DNA from: Pseudomonadota bacterium
GTDB lineage: Bacteria; Pseudomonadota; Alphaproteobacteria; Rhizobiales; Beijerinckiaceae
Assembly (NCBI GenBank): GCA_023450615.1
Contig: JAEXGT010000097.1
Coordinates: 1-36,853 of the forward strand
Direction of reading: 5' to 3'
DNA: 36,853 nt
Shown: positions 1 to 8,153 of the stretch, piece by piece
Numbering within the stretch: position 1 is the stretch's first letter
Layout: the number at the start of each line of letters is the position of its first letter
The notes under the pieces: model-generated
What the model saw: only the letters and a program-made list of their open reading frames with translations
Databases searched by the model: none
Told to the model about the DNA's origin: nothing
Made by a program: the position numbers and the translations under genes

Positions 1-43
1 AAAATGAGGTGAGTGCGCCGATCAGGTCCATGTCAGGTTTCAT
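1..43 (-). CDS. 5' end of an unidentified gene, cut by the window edge
   Basis: Reading leftwards from an ATG at 43, the frame stays open to the edge and begins MKPDMDLIGALTSF. A GGGG stretch seven bases upstream of the ATG is a plausible ribosome binding site. Fourteen residues are too few to name a family. It would be transcribed in the same direction as the helicase gene, but the helicase is followed by a hairpin, so it probably has its own promoter within 44-199. This is a low-confidence call resting only on start-site context. Confidence 0.3.
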   Translation of the reverse strand, partial: MKPDMDLIGALTSF

Positions 44-199
44 TGTTCTGCCCCTACGTTGTTGGCTAGAACTTATCCCTTCCCCCAAACCCTGTCTGCT
101 CTCCACCTGGGGAGTGGATTTTGTTACTATTCGTGGGAGAGTATTCGGCCTGTTTTCAGCTTGGCTGTTCTTAGGCTTATTTTCTGCGCAATAAGATCG

Positions 200-224
200 G
201 GCCGGGAAGCTGAGCTTCCCGGCC
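200..224 (-). terminator. Hairpin downstream of the helicase gene
   Basis: A perfect 10-bp GC-rich inverted repeat (200-209 with 215-224, loop of five bases) starts 11 bases beyond the helicase stop codon. The expected T-run on the minus strand is only partial (CTTATT), so it is either a weak intrinsic terminator or a 3'-end stabilising stem. Confidence 0.5.
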
Positions 225-235
225 TGAACGCATTC

Positions 236-2143
236 TCAGCGGCGCTTGTCGGATGAGGACTTCTTGTCCTTCGGGCGCTTGTGATCCTTGGGCCCTTTGG
301 ACGCGAAGGGCGGCTTACCCTCATGAGCGCGCTTCCCTTCGCGGGGACCCTTGCGCTCGGAGAACTCGCCCCGTTCCTTCGGGCCTCTGCGATCCGAGAA
401 CTCGGCCTTGCCCTTCGGACCCTTGGACTTGGGGCCGTCCCAGGACTTTCCGCCTAAAGGTTTGCCCGAAGACTTGCCGCTATGCGGCGCATCGGCGGGT
501 TCGATGCGAATGTCCTCATCATTGGTCTTGCGCACGGCCGAGGCGAATTTCGGCGCGTGGGACTTGGCGATCTGGAATTTCGATTCGCTGTCGAAAATCT
601 TGATGGATCCGATCTCTTTCTTCGTCACGTGGCCGAGGCGGCAGATGATCGGCAGCAGCCAGCGTGGATCGGCGTTGTTGCGGCGCCCCACGCTCATGCG
701 GAACCACACCATGTCCTCCGAAGAGCCGTAAGCGCCATCCTCAGATGATCCGCGGCCCCAGCTCTTGCCACCGCCGGAGCGCTCTTCCTGACGCTCGCGC
801 TTGTCCTTGCGGTCGCGCGCGGGGCGGTTCTCGCCGGGGTCGAAGACTTCTTCGGGAGCGGGCAGGCGCGAGCGGTGGAAGCGCGCCAGAGCGTTGGCGA
901 TTTCTTCCGCCGACTTCTGCTCCATGAGCACGCGAGCCATGGTCACGTCTTCCTCGGTGCTTTCTTCTGAGAAGATGGGATCCTGCATCAGGCGCTCACG
1001 GTCGAGCTTGCGGATGTCATCGGCGGAGGGCGGTCCGTCCCAGGTGACGTCGATGCCCGCTTGGTCGATCAGGCGCTCGGCCTTCCGGCGGCGCGTATAG
1101 GGCACGAGCATCACGCACACGCCCTTGCGGCCTGCGCGGCCCGTGCGGCCGCTGCGGTGCAGAAGCGTTTCGTGGTCGTTGGACAGATCGAAGTGAATAA
1201 CGAGGCCGAGATCCGGCAGGTCGATGCCGCGCGCGGCGACGTCGGTGGCAACGCAGACCCGCGCGCGACCGTCCCGCAGAGCCTGCAGCGCATGGCTGCG
1301 TTCGCTCTGGCTGAGTTCTCCGGAGAGGGCGACGGCCGCGAAGCCACGCTCCACGAGGCTCGCATGAAGGTGCCTCACCGCCTCACGGGTATGGCAGAAC
1401 ACCATCGTGCCGCGGCTCTCGTAGAAACGGAGCAGGTTCACCGTGGCGAGCTCGACTTCGTTCGGCGCGCAGCGGACGGCACGATACTCGATGTCGCCAT
1501 GCGACTGGTTCTCGACCAGCGTATCGATACGATGGGCATCTCGCTGGTAGCGGCGGGCCAGGGCTACGATATTTTTCGGCAGGGTTGCCGAGAACAGAAG
1601 GGTGCGGCGGTCTTCCGGCGTCGCATCGAGGATGAACTCGAGGTCCTCGCGGAAGCCGAGATCAAGCATCTCGTCCGCCTCGTCGAGCACGACAACCTTC
1701 ATCTTGGAGGTGTCGAGACGCCCCCGCTCCAGGTGATCGCGCAGGCGGCCCGGCGTGCCGACGACGATGTGGCAGCCGTCTTCCAGCGCGCGCTGCTCAC
1801 GGCGCACATCCATGCCGCCGACGCAGGACGCGACACGCGCCCCGGCGGGGCCGTAGAGCCAGATCAGCTCGCGGTTGACCTGAAGCGCCAGCTCGCGGGT
1901 CGGGGCGATGATGAGGGCAAGCGGCTCGCGGGGCGCGCCGAAGCGTTCGGCGTCGCCCAGGAGGGTCGAGGCCATGGCAAGGCCATAGGCAACGGTCTTG
2001 CCTGAGCCCGTCTGAGCGGAAACGAGAAGGTCGCGGTCGATGGCATCCGCATCGAGAACGGCGGCCTGGACGGGAGTAGGGTCGTTATAACCTCGGTCGA
2101 CAAGGGCGCGCTCGAGGCTGGGATTCGTCTTGGGAAAGGGCAT
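236..2143 (-). CDS. DEAD-box ATP-dependent RNA helicase with DbpA-type RNA-binding domain
   Basis: An ATP-driven RNA-remodelling enzyme of 635 residues. The helicase core is complete: a Q-motif region near residues 19-30, AQTGSGKT at 43-50, PTRELA at 81-86, TPGR at 130-133, DEAD at 154-157, SAT at 185-187, ATDVAARGID at 299-308 and HRSGRTGRAG at 329-338. Residues about 477-545 resemble the DbpA/CsdA C-terminal RNA-binding domain, which in DbpA recognises 23S rRNA. A Lys/Gly/Arg-rich tail of roughly 85 residues follows. Ribosome assembly or cold adaptation is the likely role, inferred from the family. The DEAD core is certain; which paralogue (DbpA-, CsdA- or RhlE-like) is not settled. The small acidic gene lies 53 bases upstream on the same strand. 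Confidence 0.95.
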   Translation of the reverse strand: MPFPKTNPSLERALVDRGYNDPTPVQAAVLDADAIDRDLLVSAQTGSGKTVAYGLAMASTLLGDAERFGAPREPLALIIAPTRELALQVNRELIWLYGPAGARVASCVGGMDVRREQRALEDGCHIVVGTPGRLRDHLERGRLDTSKMKVVVLDEADEMLDLGFREDLEFILDATPEDRRTLLFSATLPKNIVALARRYQRDAHRIDTLVENQSHGDIEYRAVRCAPNEVELATVNLLRFYESRGTMVFCHTREAVRHLHASLVERGFAAVALSGELSQSERSHALQALRDGRARVCVATDVAARGIDLPDLGLVIHFDLSNDHETLLHRSGRTGRAGRKGVCVMLVPYTRRRKAERLIDQAGIDVTWDGPPSADDIRKLDRERLMQDPIFSEESTEEDVTMARVLMEQKSAEEIANALARFHRSRLPAPEEVFDPGENRPARDRKDKRERQEERSGGGKSWGRGSSEDGAYGSSEDMVWFRMSVGRRNNADPRWLLPIICRLGHVTKKEIGSIKIFDSESKFQIAKSHAPKFASAVRKTNDEDIRIEPADAPHSGKSSGKPLGGKSWDGPKSKGPKGKAEFSDRRGPKERGEFSERKGPREGKRAHEGKPPFASKGPKDHKRPKDKKSSSDKRR

Positions 2144-2196
2144 GAAACAGGGCTGAACCGGTTGGAAGGAGCTTTCATAAGCTCCGATAAGGATGA

Positions 2197-2514
2197 TCAG
2201 CCAGAGGCAGCACCGTCGTCTATCTCGTCGATCGACACCAGGAAAACCACATCGATATTGATGTCGCCTGAGTCTTCGCCGTCTCCGACCTCGTCCTCGT
2301 CCTCTTCGTCCAGAACTTCATAGAAGGCATCGATTTCGTCTTCGGATGCCGGTCTGGTTGTCAAGGCAGCTGAGCCGTCCCAAAGGAAGCGGCCCTCGCT
2401 CTTAAACGACTTCAGGTCATCTTTAAAGCTCTCACTCAAAAAGAGCTCCTGGGCCTGCTCCTCATCGGCATTGGTCACGGCAACCGCCTTGCCGCCAATC
2501 TCCAGAGTAACCAT
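2197..2514 (-). CDS. Small highly acidic protein of unknown function
   Basis: I do not recognise this 105-residue protein. The start at 2514 is chosen because AAAGGAG sits seven bases upstream; an in-frame ATG at 2535 lacks such a site. The N-terminal half is of mixed composition, with a short beta-like opening (MVTLEIGGKAVAV). The second half is dominated by Glu and Asp, including an EEDEDEVGDGEDSGD stretch, giving a strongly negative charge. There is no signal peptide or membrane segment, so it should be cytoplasmic. It lies between the IclR regulator and the helicase on the same strand. An acidic partner for the basic-tailed helicase is possible, but that is only inferred from adjacency. 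Confidence 0.7.
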   Translation of the reverse strand: MVTLEIGGKAVAVTNADEEQAQELFLSESFKDDLKSFKSEGRFLWDGSAALTTRPASEDEIDAFYEVLDEEDEDEVGDGEDSGDINIDVVFLVSIDEIDDGAASG

Positions 2515-2559
2515 GGGGGCTCCTTTATCGCTCAAGCTGGGTCTCTTTGGCTAACGCTC

Positions 2560-2588
2560 ATCGGGGAATTTCGATCAATTCCGCCGAT
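2560..2588 (-). terminator. Hairpin just after the IclR-family regulator gene
   Basis: GGAATT at 2565-2570 pairs with AATTCC at 2577-2582, extended by ATCGG/CCGAT with one bulged base. It begins six bases beyond the regulator's stop codon. No T-run follows on the minus strand, so termination strength is uncertain. It may instead separate the regulator message from the small acidic gene. Confidence 0.4.
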
Positions 2589-2594
2589 CCGGGC

Positions 2595-3374
2595 TTACAA
2601 TGTATAGCGCAAAGCTTCGCTGGCGGCCCGCAATGCGGGCAGGAAGCGCGCTTCCATCTCGGAGGCGGGCACCCGTGCCGCCTGAGCGCTGATGTTCAGG
2701 GCGACCGTTACCTCACCGTTTCGGACCAGAGGCACGGCGATGGAACGCAGGCCGAATTCCAGCTCCTCGTTGACCATGGCATAGCCCTGCTGGCGCGTGA
2801 CCTCTAGCATCCGGCGGAACTCGTTCTTGTCCGTGATGGTCTTCGGCGTGCGGGGCTCCAGGCGCACCCGCTGAAGATAGGCCTCGATGACCTCCGGCGG
2901 CTGATGCGCCAGGATCACTCGGCCAAGAGACGTGCAATAGGCGGGCAGGCGGCTGCCGACGCCTAAGCCGATGGACAGGATTCGGCGCGTGGCGGACCGG
3001 GCGATGTAGACGATGTCGTCCCCGTCAAGGGTCGCGGCCGAGCTCGACTCTCCCGTATCCTCCGAAATCCGCTCCAGGAAGGGCTGCAGCCGCGTGGCGA
3101 GCGCCGTCGATGAGAGATAGGCATAGCCGAGCCGGAGGATGCGCGGGCTCAAGGAGAAATAGCGCCCGTCGAAATCTGCGTAATGAAGTTTGGTCAGCGT
3201 CCGCAGGTAGCGCCGCGCCGCTGCGCGGGTGATTCCGGTGATCTTGGCGACATCTGATAAGGTCAGGCGGGGACGGGTGGAATCGAAGGCCTCGATCACC
3301 AGCAGGCCCTTTTCGAGGCTGGCCACGAAGTCGCGGTCGTCGCTGTCCTGCTTCTCTGTCTCCGGGACCTGCAT
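2595..3374 (-). CDS. pcaR: IclR-family transcriptional regulator of the beta-ketoadipate pathway (PcaR/PcaU/PobR group)
   Basis: A 259-residue DNA-binding regulator divergent from the aromatic operon. The start at 3374 is favoured because TGGAG precedes it; upstream in-frame codons give an atypical extension. Residues about 16-75 form the winged helix-turn-helix that opens with the FVASLEKGLLVIEAF stretch typical of PcaR/PcaU/PobR proteins, with LTLSDVAKITGITRAAARR as the recognition region. The rest is the IclR effector-binding domain. Known relatives respond to beta-ketoadipate, protocatechuate or 4-hydroxybenzoate. The position strongly suggests control of the transporter-pca operon and perhaps pobA. 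Many Hyphomicrobiales use the LysR-type PcaQ for some of these genes; none is visible here. The effector is not determined by sequence alone. Confidence 0.92.
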   Translation of the reverse strand: MQVPETEKQDSDDRDFVASLEKGLLVIEAFDSTRPRLTLSDVAKITGITRAAARRYLRTLTKLHYADFDGRYFSLSPRILRLGYAYLSSTALATRLQPFLERISEDTGESSSAATLDGDDIVYIARSATRRILSIGLGVGSRLPAYCTSLGRVILAHQPPEVIEAYLQRVRLEPRTPKTITDKNEFRRMLEVTRQQGYAMVNEELEFGLRSIAVPLVRNGEVTVALNISAQAARVPASEMEARFLPALRAASEALRYTL

Positions 3375-3396
3375 GCGCGTCTCCAAAGAGTGGCGT

Positions 3397-3496
3397 GTTC
3401 GACTCAAGTGGTCTTGACACCGCCCCTCTGAATCGTCCTTGATGTTCGATATGGTAATCCATGTTCGCAATGCGTACAAGATGATCGCCATCGAAC
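3397..3496. promoter_or_regulatory. Divergent control region with repeated GTTCG half-sites
   Basis: Between the regulator and the transporter gene, GTTCGA occurs at 3397-3402, GTTCGAT at 3444-3450 and GTTCGCA at 3463-3469, with the exact inverted copy ATCGAAC at 3490-3496. The middle two lie 19 bases apart, about two helical turns, inside direct repeats beginning ATGTTCG. A palindrome ATGG-TAAT-CCAT spans 3451-3462. A TTGACA at 3414-3419 could be a -35 element, but its -10 is poor, as expected for an activated promoter. PcaU/PobR relatives bind repeated and inverted short sites, so these are candidate operators. The assignment is inferred. Confidence 0.4.
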
Positions 3497-3551
3497 CAGG
3501 GACCGGGATCCTTCAAATGAGATCCGGCGGCTCGCAGGGAAGGAAACGAGG

Positions 3552-4733
3552 ATGACAGCAGGCAAAAGAATTCTGGGGGCGGCCATCGGCGCTTTGCTGA
3601 TGAGTTCCGTTTCCGCATACGCCGACACCATCAAGGTCGGCATCATCGGCCCGTTCTCGGGTCCGTTCGCTCTGCAGGGCAAGAACTTTCAGGCTGGTGT
3701 GGAAGCCTACATGGCGCTGAATGGTAAGTCCGTGAAAGGCCATGACGTCGAAATCATCTATCGCGATCTCCCTGCGGCCAATCCGGCACAATCCCGCGCG
3801 CTTGCGCAGGAACTCGTGGTGAAGGAGAAGGTGCAATATCTCGGCGGCGTCTACTTCACGCCGGACGCCATGGCGATCACGCCGCTGCTCGCGCAGGCCA
3901 ATACGCCGCTCGTCATCTTCAATGCGGCCACCTCCGCCATCATGAATACCTCGCCGCTCGTCGTGCGCACCTCGTTCACGACCGCGCAGACGACGAATCC
4001 GCTCGGCAAGATCGCTTTCGATGAAGGAGTGAAGAAGGCCATTACCGTGGTCAGCGATTATGGTCCGGGGGTAGATGCGGAAAACGCGTTCAAGAAGGCG
4101 TTCGAGGCGGCAGGCGGGCAGGTGACCGAATCCATCCGCATGCCGATGAACACCACCGATTTCAGCCCGATCATGCAGCGTGTGCGTGATTCCGGCGCAA
4201 CGGGCCTCTTCACCTTCCTGCCGTCAGGGCCGCCGACCTTGGGTTTCGTGAAGGCATTCAACGAAACGGGCCTGAAGCAGGCGGGCATCAAGTTCTACGC
4301 GCCCGGCGACCTGACGCAGGAATCCGACCTGCCGGCCCTCGGCGCGGCGGCGGAAGGCCTGAAGACCAGCTTCCACTATGCCGTGTCGCATGACAGCCCG
4401 GAGAACAAGAAGTTCGTGGAAGCGGCAACCAAGGCCATCGGCGGAGCGGACCAGCTCTCGTTCCCGTCGGTCGGCGCCTATGACGGCATGCATGTCATCT
4501 ACAAGATGATCGAAGCCACCGACGGCAAGCAGGATGCCAAGAAGGCGGTGGATGCGGTGAAGGGCATGTCTTGGACGAGCCCGCGCGGCCCGGTGCGAAT
4601 CGAGCCGGACACACGCCACATCACGCAGAACATCTATCTGCGCGAGGTCACGAAAGGCGCCGACGGAAAGTACATCAACAAGGAAATCCAGACCTTCGCC
4701 GAGCAGAAAGACCCCGGTATGCCCACCCAATAA
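3552..4733 (+). CDS. Periplasmic substrate-binding protein of a branched-chain-amino-acid-type (HAAT) ABC importer, probably for an aromatic acid
   Basis: A 393-residue LivK-like periplasmic binding protein. The N-terminus carries a Sec signal peptide (MTAGKRILGAAIGALLMSSV, cleavage near AYA-D at about residue 24). The mature protein opens with TIKVGIIGPFSGPFALQG, the usual first strand and ligand loop of this family, and the two-lobed fold continues to the C-terminus. GGGAAGG precedes the ATG. It is the first gene of the run that continues through the permeases, the ATPases and pcaDCHGIJFB. Some Liv-type binding proteins bind benzoate or cinnamate derivatives, and the neighbours make 4-hydroxybenzoate, protocatechuate or a precursor the likely ligand. 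That ligand is inferred, not read from residues. Confidence 0.92.
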   Translation: MTAGKRILGAAIGALLMSSVSAYADTIKVGIIGPFSGPFALQGKNFQAGVEAYMALNGKSVKGHDVEIIYRDLPAANPAQSRALAQELVVKEKVQYLGGVYFTPDAMAITPLLAQANTPLVIFNAATSAIMNTSPLVVRTSFTTAQTTNPLGKIAFDEGVKKAITVVSDYGPGVDAENAFKKAFEAAGGQVTESIRMPMNTTDFSPIMQRVRDSGATGLFTFLPSGPPTLGFVKAFNETGLKQAGIKFYAPGDLTQESDLPALGAAAEGLKTSFHYAVSHDSPENKKFVEAATKAIGGADQLSFPSVGAYDGMHVIYKMIEATDGKQDAKKAVDAVKGMSWTSPRGPVRIEPDTRHITQNIYLREVTKGADGKYINKEIQTFAEQKDPGMPTQ

Positions 4734-4747
4734 GGTGAGGCCTACAG

Positions 4748-4781
4748 GGCGGACGCGACCCTCCGAGCGGTCGCGTCCGCC
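4748..4781 (+). terminator. Strong intraoperonic hairpin after the binding-protein gene
   Basis: A perfect 13-bp stem (4748-4760 with 4769-4781, eight-base loop), almost entirely G and C, lies in the 90-base gap between the binding-protein and permease genes. No T-run follows, so it is more likely a 3'-exonuclease block or partial terminator that raises binding-protein expression relative to the permeases than a full stop. Confidence 0.5.
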
Positions 4782-4823
4782 GCTCCCTTCAAGCGAGGCC
4801 TGAGCGAACGAGCGGAAGATTCC

Positions 4824-5687
4824 ATGCAGACCATCCTCAGCATAGCCATCGACGCCCTGGCGTTCGGCATGGTGCTGTTCATCATCTGCATCGGCCTGTC
4901 GCTCACGATGGGCCTGATGCGCGTGGTCAATCTCGCGCACGGCGCTTTCGCGATGATCGCGGGCTACATCGCATCCTATGCCGCGCGCGATCTCGGGCTG
5001 GGCTATGCGGTCGCCATCTTCCTCGCGATTATCGGCACGGTCATCATTTCGATCCCGATCGAGCGCTTTCTCTATCGCCGGATCTACGGCAGTCCCGAAT
5101 TGACGCAGGTGCTGATGACCATCGGCATCACTTTCTGCGTTATCGGCATCACCAACTACTTCTTCGGCCCGACGCTCAAGACCATTCCACTGCCGGAGAT
5201 GCTCCGCCAGCCGGTCGATGTGGGCTTTCGCACGATTGCCGCGCACCGGCTCTTCGTGATCGCCTGCGGAGCGGTGGTCGCGGGAGGATTATGGTATCTC
5301 ATCGAGCGCACGAGCTTCGGCATCAAGCTCAGGGCGACCGTCGACAATGCAGCCATGAGCGACGCGCTCGGCGTGCGCACGCAGGTGGTCTATGCCGTCA
5401 GCTTCTCCATCGCCATCGGCCTTGCAGCGCTCGGCGGCGTGGTCGGCGCGGAGTTCCTGCCCATCGAGCCCTATTATGCGCTGCGCTACATGGTCACTTT
5501 CCTCGTGGTCGTGTCGGTCGGCGGCGCGGGGTCCATTCCGGGTGCCCTGATCGCATGCCTTCTGCTGGGGTTCATCGACACGACCGGGCGTTATCTCATG
5601 CCGGAATTCGGCAATTTCTTTTTCTATGCGGCAGTGATCGTCATCGTCCTCCTGTTCCCGCGCGGCTTCCTGGGAAGGGCGCAGTGA
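4824..5687 (+). CDS. ABC importer inner-membrane permease, LivH type
   Basis: A 287-residue permease of the branched-chain amino acid type. Hydrophobic segments run throughout, starting with IAIDALAFGMVLFIICIGLS near the N-terminus. The family motif GLTMGL...VNLAHGAF appears as LSLTMGLMRVVNLAHGAFAM at about residues 26-45. A cytoplasmic coupling region lies near GIKLRATVDNAAMSDALGV. GGAAG precedes the ATG. It would pair with the next gene to form the transmembrane pore for the ligand delivered by the preceding binding protein. Length and topology are normal for LivH. Confidence 0.93.
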   Translation: MQTILSIAIDALAFGMVLFIICIGLSLTMGLMRVVNLAHGAFAMIAGYIASYAARDLGLGYAVAIFLAIIGTVIISIPIERFLYRRIYGSPELTQVLMTIGITFCVIGITNYFFGPTLKTIPLPEMLRQPVDVGFRTIAAHRLFVIACGAVVAGGLWYLIERTSFGIKLRATVDNAAMSDALGVRTQVVYAVSFSIAIGLAALGGVVGAEFLPIEPYYALRYMVTFLVVVSVGGAGSIPGALIACLLLGFIDTTGRYLMPEFGNFFFYAAVIVIVLLFPRGFLGRAQ

Positions 5688-5688
5688 C

Positions 5689-6687
5689 ATGCAGGTGATA
5701 GCGCGAGCAGGAGCGGTGTCGGCCGCGCCAAAGGCAAAGAGCCGCTGGTGGCGAGACGTCATCGGGATTGTCTTGATCGTCGCATGCGGAGCCGCCGGTT
5801 ATTGGTTGTTCCCCGACAATCTCGCATTGCTCACCCGGATCGTCGCAGTGGCTCTCCTGGTCCTGTCCATCGATCTCATCGTCGGCTATTGCGGCGTGGC
5901 CACCCTGGGTCAGGCAGCCTTGTTCGGCGCGGGCGCTTATGCGGCGGGCATCGCATGCGTGAATGGTGTGACGGAGCCGATGACGCTGATCGCGATCGGA
6001 GCCGTCGCAGGAGCCGCGGCGGGGCTTGTCATGGGCGCAATCATGCTGCGCGCGCACGGGCTGGCGCAGCTCGTTCTCTCGATCGCCATCGTCCAGCTTT
6101 TTCATGAGGCTGCGAACAAGGCCTCCGCCTATACCGGCGGCAGCGACGGTTTGGCCGGACTGATGGTGAGCCCGCTCTTCGGAGTTTTCGAGTTCGATCT
6201 GTGGGGCAAGACGGCCTACCTGATGGGGTTCACCCTGCTCGTCATCGTCTTTATCGCTCTCAAATTCGTCGTGGCGTCGCCCTTCGGCATGCTGTGCCGC
6301 GGCATCAAGCAGGACCCGCTGCGTATCCGCGCCATGGGGGCCTTCGTGTTCCCGGTTCTCCTGAAGATGTTCGTCATTTCCGGCGCCGTGGCAGGCATGG
6401 GGGGCGCATTGGCGGCGATCTCCACGCAGGTCGTCGGCCTCGACAGCGTCAGCTTCGAATTGTCGGCCACTGCCCTTGTCATGCTCGTGCTCGGCGGGCT
6501 CGGAACGCTCTATGGCGCGCTGATCGGAACCGTGATCTTCATGGGCTTCGAGCACATGGTTTCCGCCATCAATCCGTTCCACTGGATGACAATGGTCGGT
6601 GCATTGCTGATCGCCATCGTTCTGGCGGCCCCCGGCGGATTGACAAGCCTTGCCGAGAGGTTCTCCTCAAGGGGAGGAAGGTCATGA
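5689..6687 (+). CDS. ABC importer inner-membrane permease, LivM type
   Basis: A 332-residue second permease. After a short basic leader (KAKSRWWRD) there are about ten hydrophobic segments. The family stretch DLIVGYCGVATLGQAALFGAG occupies roughly residues 62-82, and a coupling loop RGIKQDPLRIRAMG appears near residue 205. It starts one base after the LivH stop and overlaps the ATPase start as ATGA, so translation is probably coupled. Function and partners follow from the gene order: it should dimerise with LivH and be driven by the two downstream ATPases. Confidence 0.93.
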   Translation: MQVIARAGAVSAAPKAKSRWWRDVIGIVLIVACGAAGYWLFPDNLALLTRIVAVALLVLSIDLIVGYCGVATLGQAALFGAGAYAAGIACVNGVTEPMTLIAIGAVAGAAAGLVMGAIMLRAHGLAQLVLSIAIVQLFHEAANKASAYTGGSDGLAGLMVSPLFGVFEFDLWGKTAYLMGFTLLVIVFIALKFVVASPFGMLCRGIKQDPLRIRAMGAFVFPVLLKMFVISGAVAGMGGALAAISTQVVGLDSVSFELSATALVMLVLGGLGTLYGALIGTVIFMGFEHMVSAINPFHWMTMVGALLIAIVLAAPGGLTSLAERFSSRGGRS

Positions 6688-7448
6688 GCGATCTCTTCCG
6701 CGTCGCGAACCTGTCCAAATCCTTCGGCGGGCTGGCTGTGAGCCGCGATATCTCCCTGTCGATGCAGGCGGGCGAGCGTCTCGCCCTGATCGGCCCCAAC
6801 GGTGCGGGCAAGACCACTTTCGTCAACCTGGTCACCGGGCAGCTGAAGCCTGGCGCCGGGCGCGTCATTCTGGACGGGGAGGATGTCACTCATCTCGGCG
6901 CGGTGCGTCGCGTGCGAAAAGGGTTGGTGCGCACGTTCCAGGTCACGCGCCTGTTTTCCGAATTGACCCCCGAGGAGCATGTCACGCTCACGGTTCTGCA
7001 GCGCGAGGGGAAGGCTTCGCGAATATTTGGCCGCTTTCATGGCAATTCCGTCGTCGCGGATGAGGTGCACGGCATTCTTGGCACGCTCGGCCTGCACGAA
7101 GTCGCCCGCCGTAAGGTCGGGCAGATCGCTTATGGCCAGCAGCGCCTGTTGGAGATTGCCATTGCGCTCGCCCTCAGGCCCAAGGTGCTGCTGCTCGACG
7201 AGCCGGGGGCAGGCGTGCCCTCAGCCGATACGCCGCGCATCGAGCAGGCACTTGAGCGTCTGCCGCCGAGCCTCGCCGTGCTCATGATCGAGCATGACAT
7301 GGATCTCGTGTTCCGCTTCGCCAAACGCGTGGTGGTGTTGGCCGCGGGCGAGATCATCTTCGAGGGATTGCCGTCTGAAGTCGCCGCCGACAGGCGGGTG
7401 CGCGAAGCTTATTTGGGGAATTATGCCAATGTCCGCAGCATCGCTTGA
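6684..7448 (+). CDS. ABC importer ATP-binding protein, LivG type
   Basis: A 254-residue ATPase. The ATG at 6684 overlaps the LivM stop and is preceded by GGGGAGGAAGG. Walker A is GPNGAGKT at residues 37-44, the Q-loop lies in RTFQVTRLF, Walker B is VLLLDEPGAGV, and the H-loop is in MIEHDMDLVF. The signature motif reads AYGQQR rather than LSGGQ, which is usual for LivG proteins. The C-terminus ends AYLGNY, also typical. It energises import together with the LivF-type ATPase, whose start lies inside its last codons. Confidence 0.93.
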   Translation: MSDLFRVANLSKSFGGLAVSRDISLSMQAGERLALIGPNGAGKTTFVNLVTGQLKPGAGRVILDGEDVTHLGAVRRVRKGLVRTFQVTRLFSELTPEEHVTLTVLQREGKASRIFGRFHGNSVVADEVHGILGTLGLHEVARRKVGQIAYGQQRLLEIAIALALRPKVLLLDEPGAGVPSADTPRIEQALERLPPSLAVLMIEHDMDLVFRFAKRVVVLAAGEIIFEGLPSEVAADRRVREAYLGNYANVRSIA

Positions 7449-8145
7449 GGTCAGAAACCTGCGGGCGGGCTATGGCCCGACCGTGGTGCTGGAGGACGTG
7501 TCCTTCTCTGTTCCGGCCGGAGCGCGCCTGTCTATCCTCGGGCGTAACGGCATGGGCAAGACCACTCTGCTCTCGACCCTCATGGGGATGAACCGCCGCT
7601 ACGGCGGTGAGATCATAGTCGGCGGCAAGGATCTCGCGCCGTTGAGAAGTTCCGAGCGCGCGCGCCAAGGCATCGGGCTCGTGCCGCAGACCCGCGACAT
7701 CTTCCGTTCTCTCAGCGTGGAAGAGAATTTGATCGTCGGCCTCAAGGATCGCCCGCGCAGCGCCATCCAGGAAGCATACGACATGTTCCCGCGCCTCTTT
7801 GAGCGCCGGAACAACCTCGGCTGGCAATTGTCAGGCGGCGAGCAGCAGATGCTCTCCACCGCCCGCACCATTTTGGGAAAGCCTTCCGTGCTGCTTCTCG
7901 ACGAGCCGCTCGAAGGCCTGGCTCCAGTGATCTGCGAAGAGCTGATGACAGCCTTTACCCGGTTGGCTTCAAGTGCTGAGATGACGATCCTGCTCGTGGA
8001 GCAACGGCTGGAAAGCGCTCTCGACTTCGCCGAGTCCGTCTTGATCCTGGAGCGCGGACGCATCGTCTGGCAGGGAGCGAGCGAGGCTCTGAGGGCCGAC
8101 AATGCCCTTATCGAGCATTACATCGGCGTCAGCGCGCTGCATTGA
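7429..8145 (+). CDS. ABC importer ATP-binding protein, LivF type
   Basis: A 238-residue ATPase, the second of the heterodimeric pair. Walker A is GRNGMGKT at 38-45, the signature is LSGGEQQM, and Walker B is VLLLDEPLEGL. The start at 7429 is preferred because GGGGA lies about nine bases upstream; an ATG two codons earlier (7423) would place the site too close. The gene overlaps the end of the LivG gene by 20 bases. It ends eight bases before pcaD, physically joining the transporter to the catabolic genes. Confidence 0.92.
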   Translation: MSAASLEVRNLRAGYGPTVVLEDVSFSVPAGARLSILGRNGMGKTTLLSTLMGMNRRYGGEIIVGGKDLAPLRSSERARQGIGLVPQTRDIFRSLSVEENLIVGLKDRPRSAIQEAYDMFPRLFERRNNLGWQLSGGEQQMLSTARTILGKPSVLLLDEPLEGLAPVICEELMTAFTRLASSAEMTILLVEQRLESALDFAESVLILERGRIVWQGASEALRADNALIEHYIGVSALH

Positions 8146-8153
8146 GGGTGGAC

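Noticed and set aside
1061..2005. A 314-codon open frame on the plus strand inside the helicase gene
   Set aside because: Shadow of the helicase coding frame; no ribosome binding site and no recognisable domain.
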